Source: DASXYU01 sp036502295 (GTDB lineage: Bacteria > Actinomycetota > Actinomycetes > Mycobacteriales > Jatrophihabitantaceae). Taken from it: 14,707 nucleotides of DNA. The notes below the pieces were generated by a model. It saw nothing but the letters and a program-made list of their open reading frames with translations. It had not been told where the DNA came from and did no database searches. This document shows positions 12,937 through 14,707 of the stretch, in pieces; positions within the stretch are counted from its first letter, which is position 1, and every line of letters starts with the position of its first letter. The position numbers and the translations under genes are program-made. The stretch is from positions 1 to 14,707 of the forward strand of contig DASXYU010000044.1 of assembly GCA_036502295.1 (NCBI GenBank). Reading direction: 5' to 3'.

Positions 12937-14586
12937 GTGACTATCGCTGCTGATGCCCCGTGGTGGGCGACCGCCGTCTTCTATCAGGTCTACCCGCGCA
13001 GTTTCGCGGACGGCAACGACGACGGAGCCGGTGACCTCATCGGCCTACGCGAGAAGCTGCCCTACCTCAAACAGCTCGGGATCGACGCGCTGTGGCTCTC
13101 CCCGTTCTACGTCTCGCCGCTGGCCGACGGCGGTTACGACGTCGCAGATCCGTGCGATGTAGACCCGATGTTCGGCACGCTCGCCGACTTCGACGCCATG
13201 CTCACCGACGCGCACGCTCTCGGCATCAAGGTGACGGTCGACATCGTCCCGAACCACTTCTCGGACCAGCACCCTTGGTTCCAGGCTGCGCTTGCGGCGC
13301 TTCCAGGTTCGCCGGAGCGTTCGCGCTTCATCTTCCGCGACGGCAAGGGTGTCAACGGCGACGAGCCGCCGAACAACTGGCCGGCGATCTTCGGCGGACC
13401 GGCGTGGCATCGGGTTCCGAGCACCGGCCCCAGTGGGGGCATCCCCGGCAATGAAGGCGTAGCTGCCGGGGGAGACCAGGGACAGTGGTACCTGCACATC
13501 TTCGCCCCCGAACAGCCCGACCTCGACTGGACCAATCCCGAGGTGCCGGCCGAGTTCGGCCGCATCCTGCGCTTCTGGCTCGATCGCGGCGTCGACGGCT
13601 TCCGCATCGACGTCACGCACGGCATCGCGAAGCCCGCCGGTCTGCCCGACATGGACCCCGCGCTCGTCGAGCAGTTGAACCGCCACGAACACGACTCGCA
13701 TATGGCCGCGGGCAAGGACCTGCGCTTCGACAACGACGGAGTGCACGAGTACCACCGCATGTTCCGGCGCATCCTCGACAGCTATCCCGGTGACCGGATG
13801 GCGGTCGGCGAGGCGTGGATCCCCGACCCGAAGCGTCTGGCGATGTACGTCCGTCCTGACGAACTGAACCTCACCTTCAACTTCGAGCTCGTCGATGCGA
13901 AGTGGGACGCGGGCTCGTACAAGGAGGCGATCAACGACTCGATGGCGGCTCTCGCTGAGGTGGGGGCGCCGTGCACGTGGGTGCTCGCCAACCACGACGT
14001 CGACCGCACCGTCACGCGTTACGGTGGTGGCGAGGCCGGCTTGGCGCGCGCCCGCGCGGCGGCGCTGGTCACCCTCTCGCTACCCGGCGCGGTCTATGTC
14101 TACAACGGCGACGAACTCGGGCTGAGCAACGTCGAGCTCCCCGACGAAGCGCTGCAGGACCCGACGTGGGCGCGCAGCGGCCACACCGATCGGGGACGAG
14201 ACGGCGAGCGGGTGCCTATGCCGTGGTCGGGCGACAAGCCGCCGTACGGCTTCGGCACCGACGCCGCCGCCACGTGGTTGCCGCAGCCGGATGACTGGGC
14301 AAGTTTCACCGCCGAGGCCGAGGACCGTTCTCCCGAGTCGACGCTGAACCTGTACCGGCGCGCGCTGGCACTGCGGGCATCGCTGCCCGAGTTACTCGGT
14401 GGCGGATTCGAGTGGGGCGACTCCGCCGTCGGCGTCCTCGTCTACCGGCGAGACGGAGTCACGGTTGTCATGAACGCCTCGCCGGTGGCTACGCCGTTGC
14501 CGGCCGGCGAGTTGCTCATCTGCTCGACTCCGCTGGTCGGTGGCGAACTGCCCACCGACGCCGTCGCCTGGGTCCGCCCCGCTTGA
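12937..14586 (+). CDS. aglA: GH13 alpha-glucosidase (AglA/MalZ-like)
   Basis: 549 residues from GTG 12937, equal in length to M. tuberculosis Rv2471 (about 546). The N-terminal WWATAVFYQVYPRSFADGN is the classic opening of GH13 oligosaccharide-cleaving enzymes. The four conserved regions are intact: DIVPNH at 102-107, GFRID with nucleophile Asp225, GEAW with acid/base Glu292, and NHDVDR with Asp354. The barrel extends to about 470 and a beta-sandwich closes the protein. No signal peptide, so it acts in the cytosol on maltose- or isomaltose-type oligosaccharides. Val226 after the nucleophile is the residue linked to alpha-1,6 preference in oligo-1,6-glucosidases; this is suggestive only. It follows glbO as in mycobacteria. 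Confidence 0.94.
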   Translation: MTIAADAPWWATAVFYQVYPRSFADGNDDGAGDLIGLREKLPYLKQLGIDALWLSPFYVSPLADGGYDVADPCDVDPMFGTLADFDAMLTDAHALGIKVTVDIVPNHFSDQHPWFQAALAALPGSPERSRFIFRDGKGVNGDEPPNNWPAIFGGPAWHRVPSTGPSGGIPGNEGVAAGGDQGQWYLHIFAPEQPDLDWTNPEVPAEFGRILRFWLDRGVDGFRIDVTHGIAKPAGLPDMDPALVEQLNRHEHDSHMAAGKDLRFDNDGVHEYHRMFRRILDSYPGDRMAVGEAWIPDPKRLAMYVRPDELNLTFNFELVDAKWDAGSYKEAINDSMAALAEVGAPCTWVLANHDVDRTVTRYGGGEAGLARARAAALVTLSLPGAVYVYNGDELGLSNVELPDEALQDPTWARSGHTDRGRDGERVPMPWSGDKPPYGFGTDAAATWLPQPDDWASFTAEAEDRSPESTLNLYRRALALRASLPELLGGGFEWGDSAVGVLVYRRDGVTVVMNASPVATPLPAGELLICSTPLVGGELPTDAVAWVRPA

Positions 14587-14652
14587 CGGTGCGCATACGT
14601 TCATATGCGGTCGCCGCGCGCAGCTAGAAGACCGAGCGTGAATCGAGGCTGG

Positions 14653-14683
14653 TCGTAGCCCGCGAGGCAATCGCGGGCTACGA
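14653..14683. terminator. 13-bp perfect hairpin downstream of aglA
   Basis: TCGTAGCCCGCGA (14653-14665) pairs perfectly with 14671-14683 around the five-base loop GGCAA. It lies 67 bp after the aglA stop and the stem is GC-rich. No T tract follows, as is common for actinobacterial terminators. The remaining bases 14587-14707 hold no convincing gene. The hairpin could also be a dispersed palindromic repeat. Confidence 0.6.
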
Positions 14684-14707
14684 AGCGGAATTCGGCGAGA
14701 ACACGAA

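Noticed and set aside
13045..13995. 316-codon minus-strand open frame
   Set aside because: Antisense to aglA, whose catalytic motifs are intact; composition is that of a shadow frame.
14392..14670. 92-codon minus-strand frame at the right edge
   Set aside because: Mostly antisense to the aglA 3' end and runs through the hairpin; no recognisable protein features.
1..14707. Mobile element, CRISPR, tRNA or rRNA
   Set aside because: No transposase, integrase, regularly spaced repeats, cloverleaf or rRNA-like sequence was seen; the HNH gene has a chromosomal housekeeping context.

Overview
The window is GC-rich actinobacterial DNA. The best evidence for this is gene order. The block from about 4.9 to 14.6 kb (rpiB, a mycothiol-dependent-type DsbA-family reductase, pepN, a DUF5130 protein with ctaJ, an HNH endonuclease, glbO, an alpha-glucosidase) follows the order I recall for Mycobacterium tuberculosis Rv2465c to Rv2471. 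A CtaJ-like subunit and a mycothiol-linked reductase point the same way. I cannot name genus or species; synteny and family calls come from memory, not from a search.

Layout. (1) 1-4762, minus strand: three adjacent secreted S53 (sedolisin) peptidases. The first is cut by the window edge. All have signal peptides and lack the usual ~180-residue activation prodomain. The two complete ones carry C-terminal Ig-like modules. (2) 4888-6740, minus strand: a compact four-gene unit transcribed bcp-like peroxiredoxin, DsbA-family reductase, DUF952, rpiB, joined by a 4-bp overlap and gaps of 2 and 7 bp. (3) 6775-9924, plus strand: pepN and a secreted CAP-domain protein. pepN is divergent from the peroxiredoxin across only 34 bp. 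(4) 9928-9975: a perfect 16-bp AT-rich inverted repeat between convergent genes. (5) 9982-11198, minus strand: HNH endonuclease, ctaJ, DUF5130. (6) 11333-12466, plus strand: an MscS-family channel ending right after its beta domain, then the C-terminal half of an alpha/beta hydrolase that has lost its nucleophile region and its catalytic His. This looks like a degradation or deletion junction. (7) 12523-14586, plus strand: group II truncated haemoglobin glbO and a GH13 alpha-glucosidase, then a 13-bp perfect hairpin.

How the parts work together. The peroxiredoxin and the reductase form a likely thiol-redox pair; rpiB feeds the non-oxidative pentose phosphate pathway. ctaJ and glbO relate to aerobic respiration and oxygen or redox handling. 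The sedolisins plus PepN could form an extracellular-to-intracellular peptide-degradation route, but that link is only positional. Six starts (bcp-like, pepN, CAP, ctaJ, glbO, alpha-glucosidase) have a TANNNT-like -10 box ending 6-8 bases before the start codon. This suggests widespread leaderless transcription.

I saw no rRNA, tRNA, CRISPR array, transposase or replication origin. Apart from short spacers the window is fully coding. No clear new defence or mobile system is present. The most unusual features are the prodomain-less sedolisin array, the single-cysteine reductase and the broken MscS/hydrolase junction.
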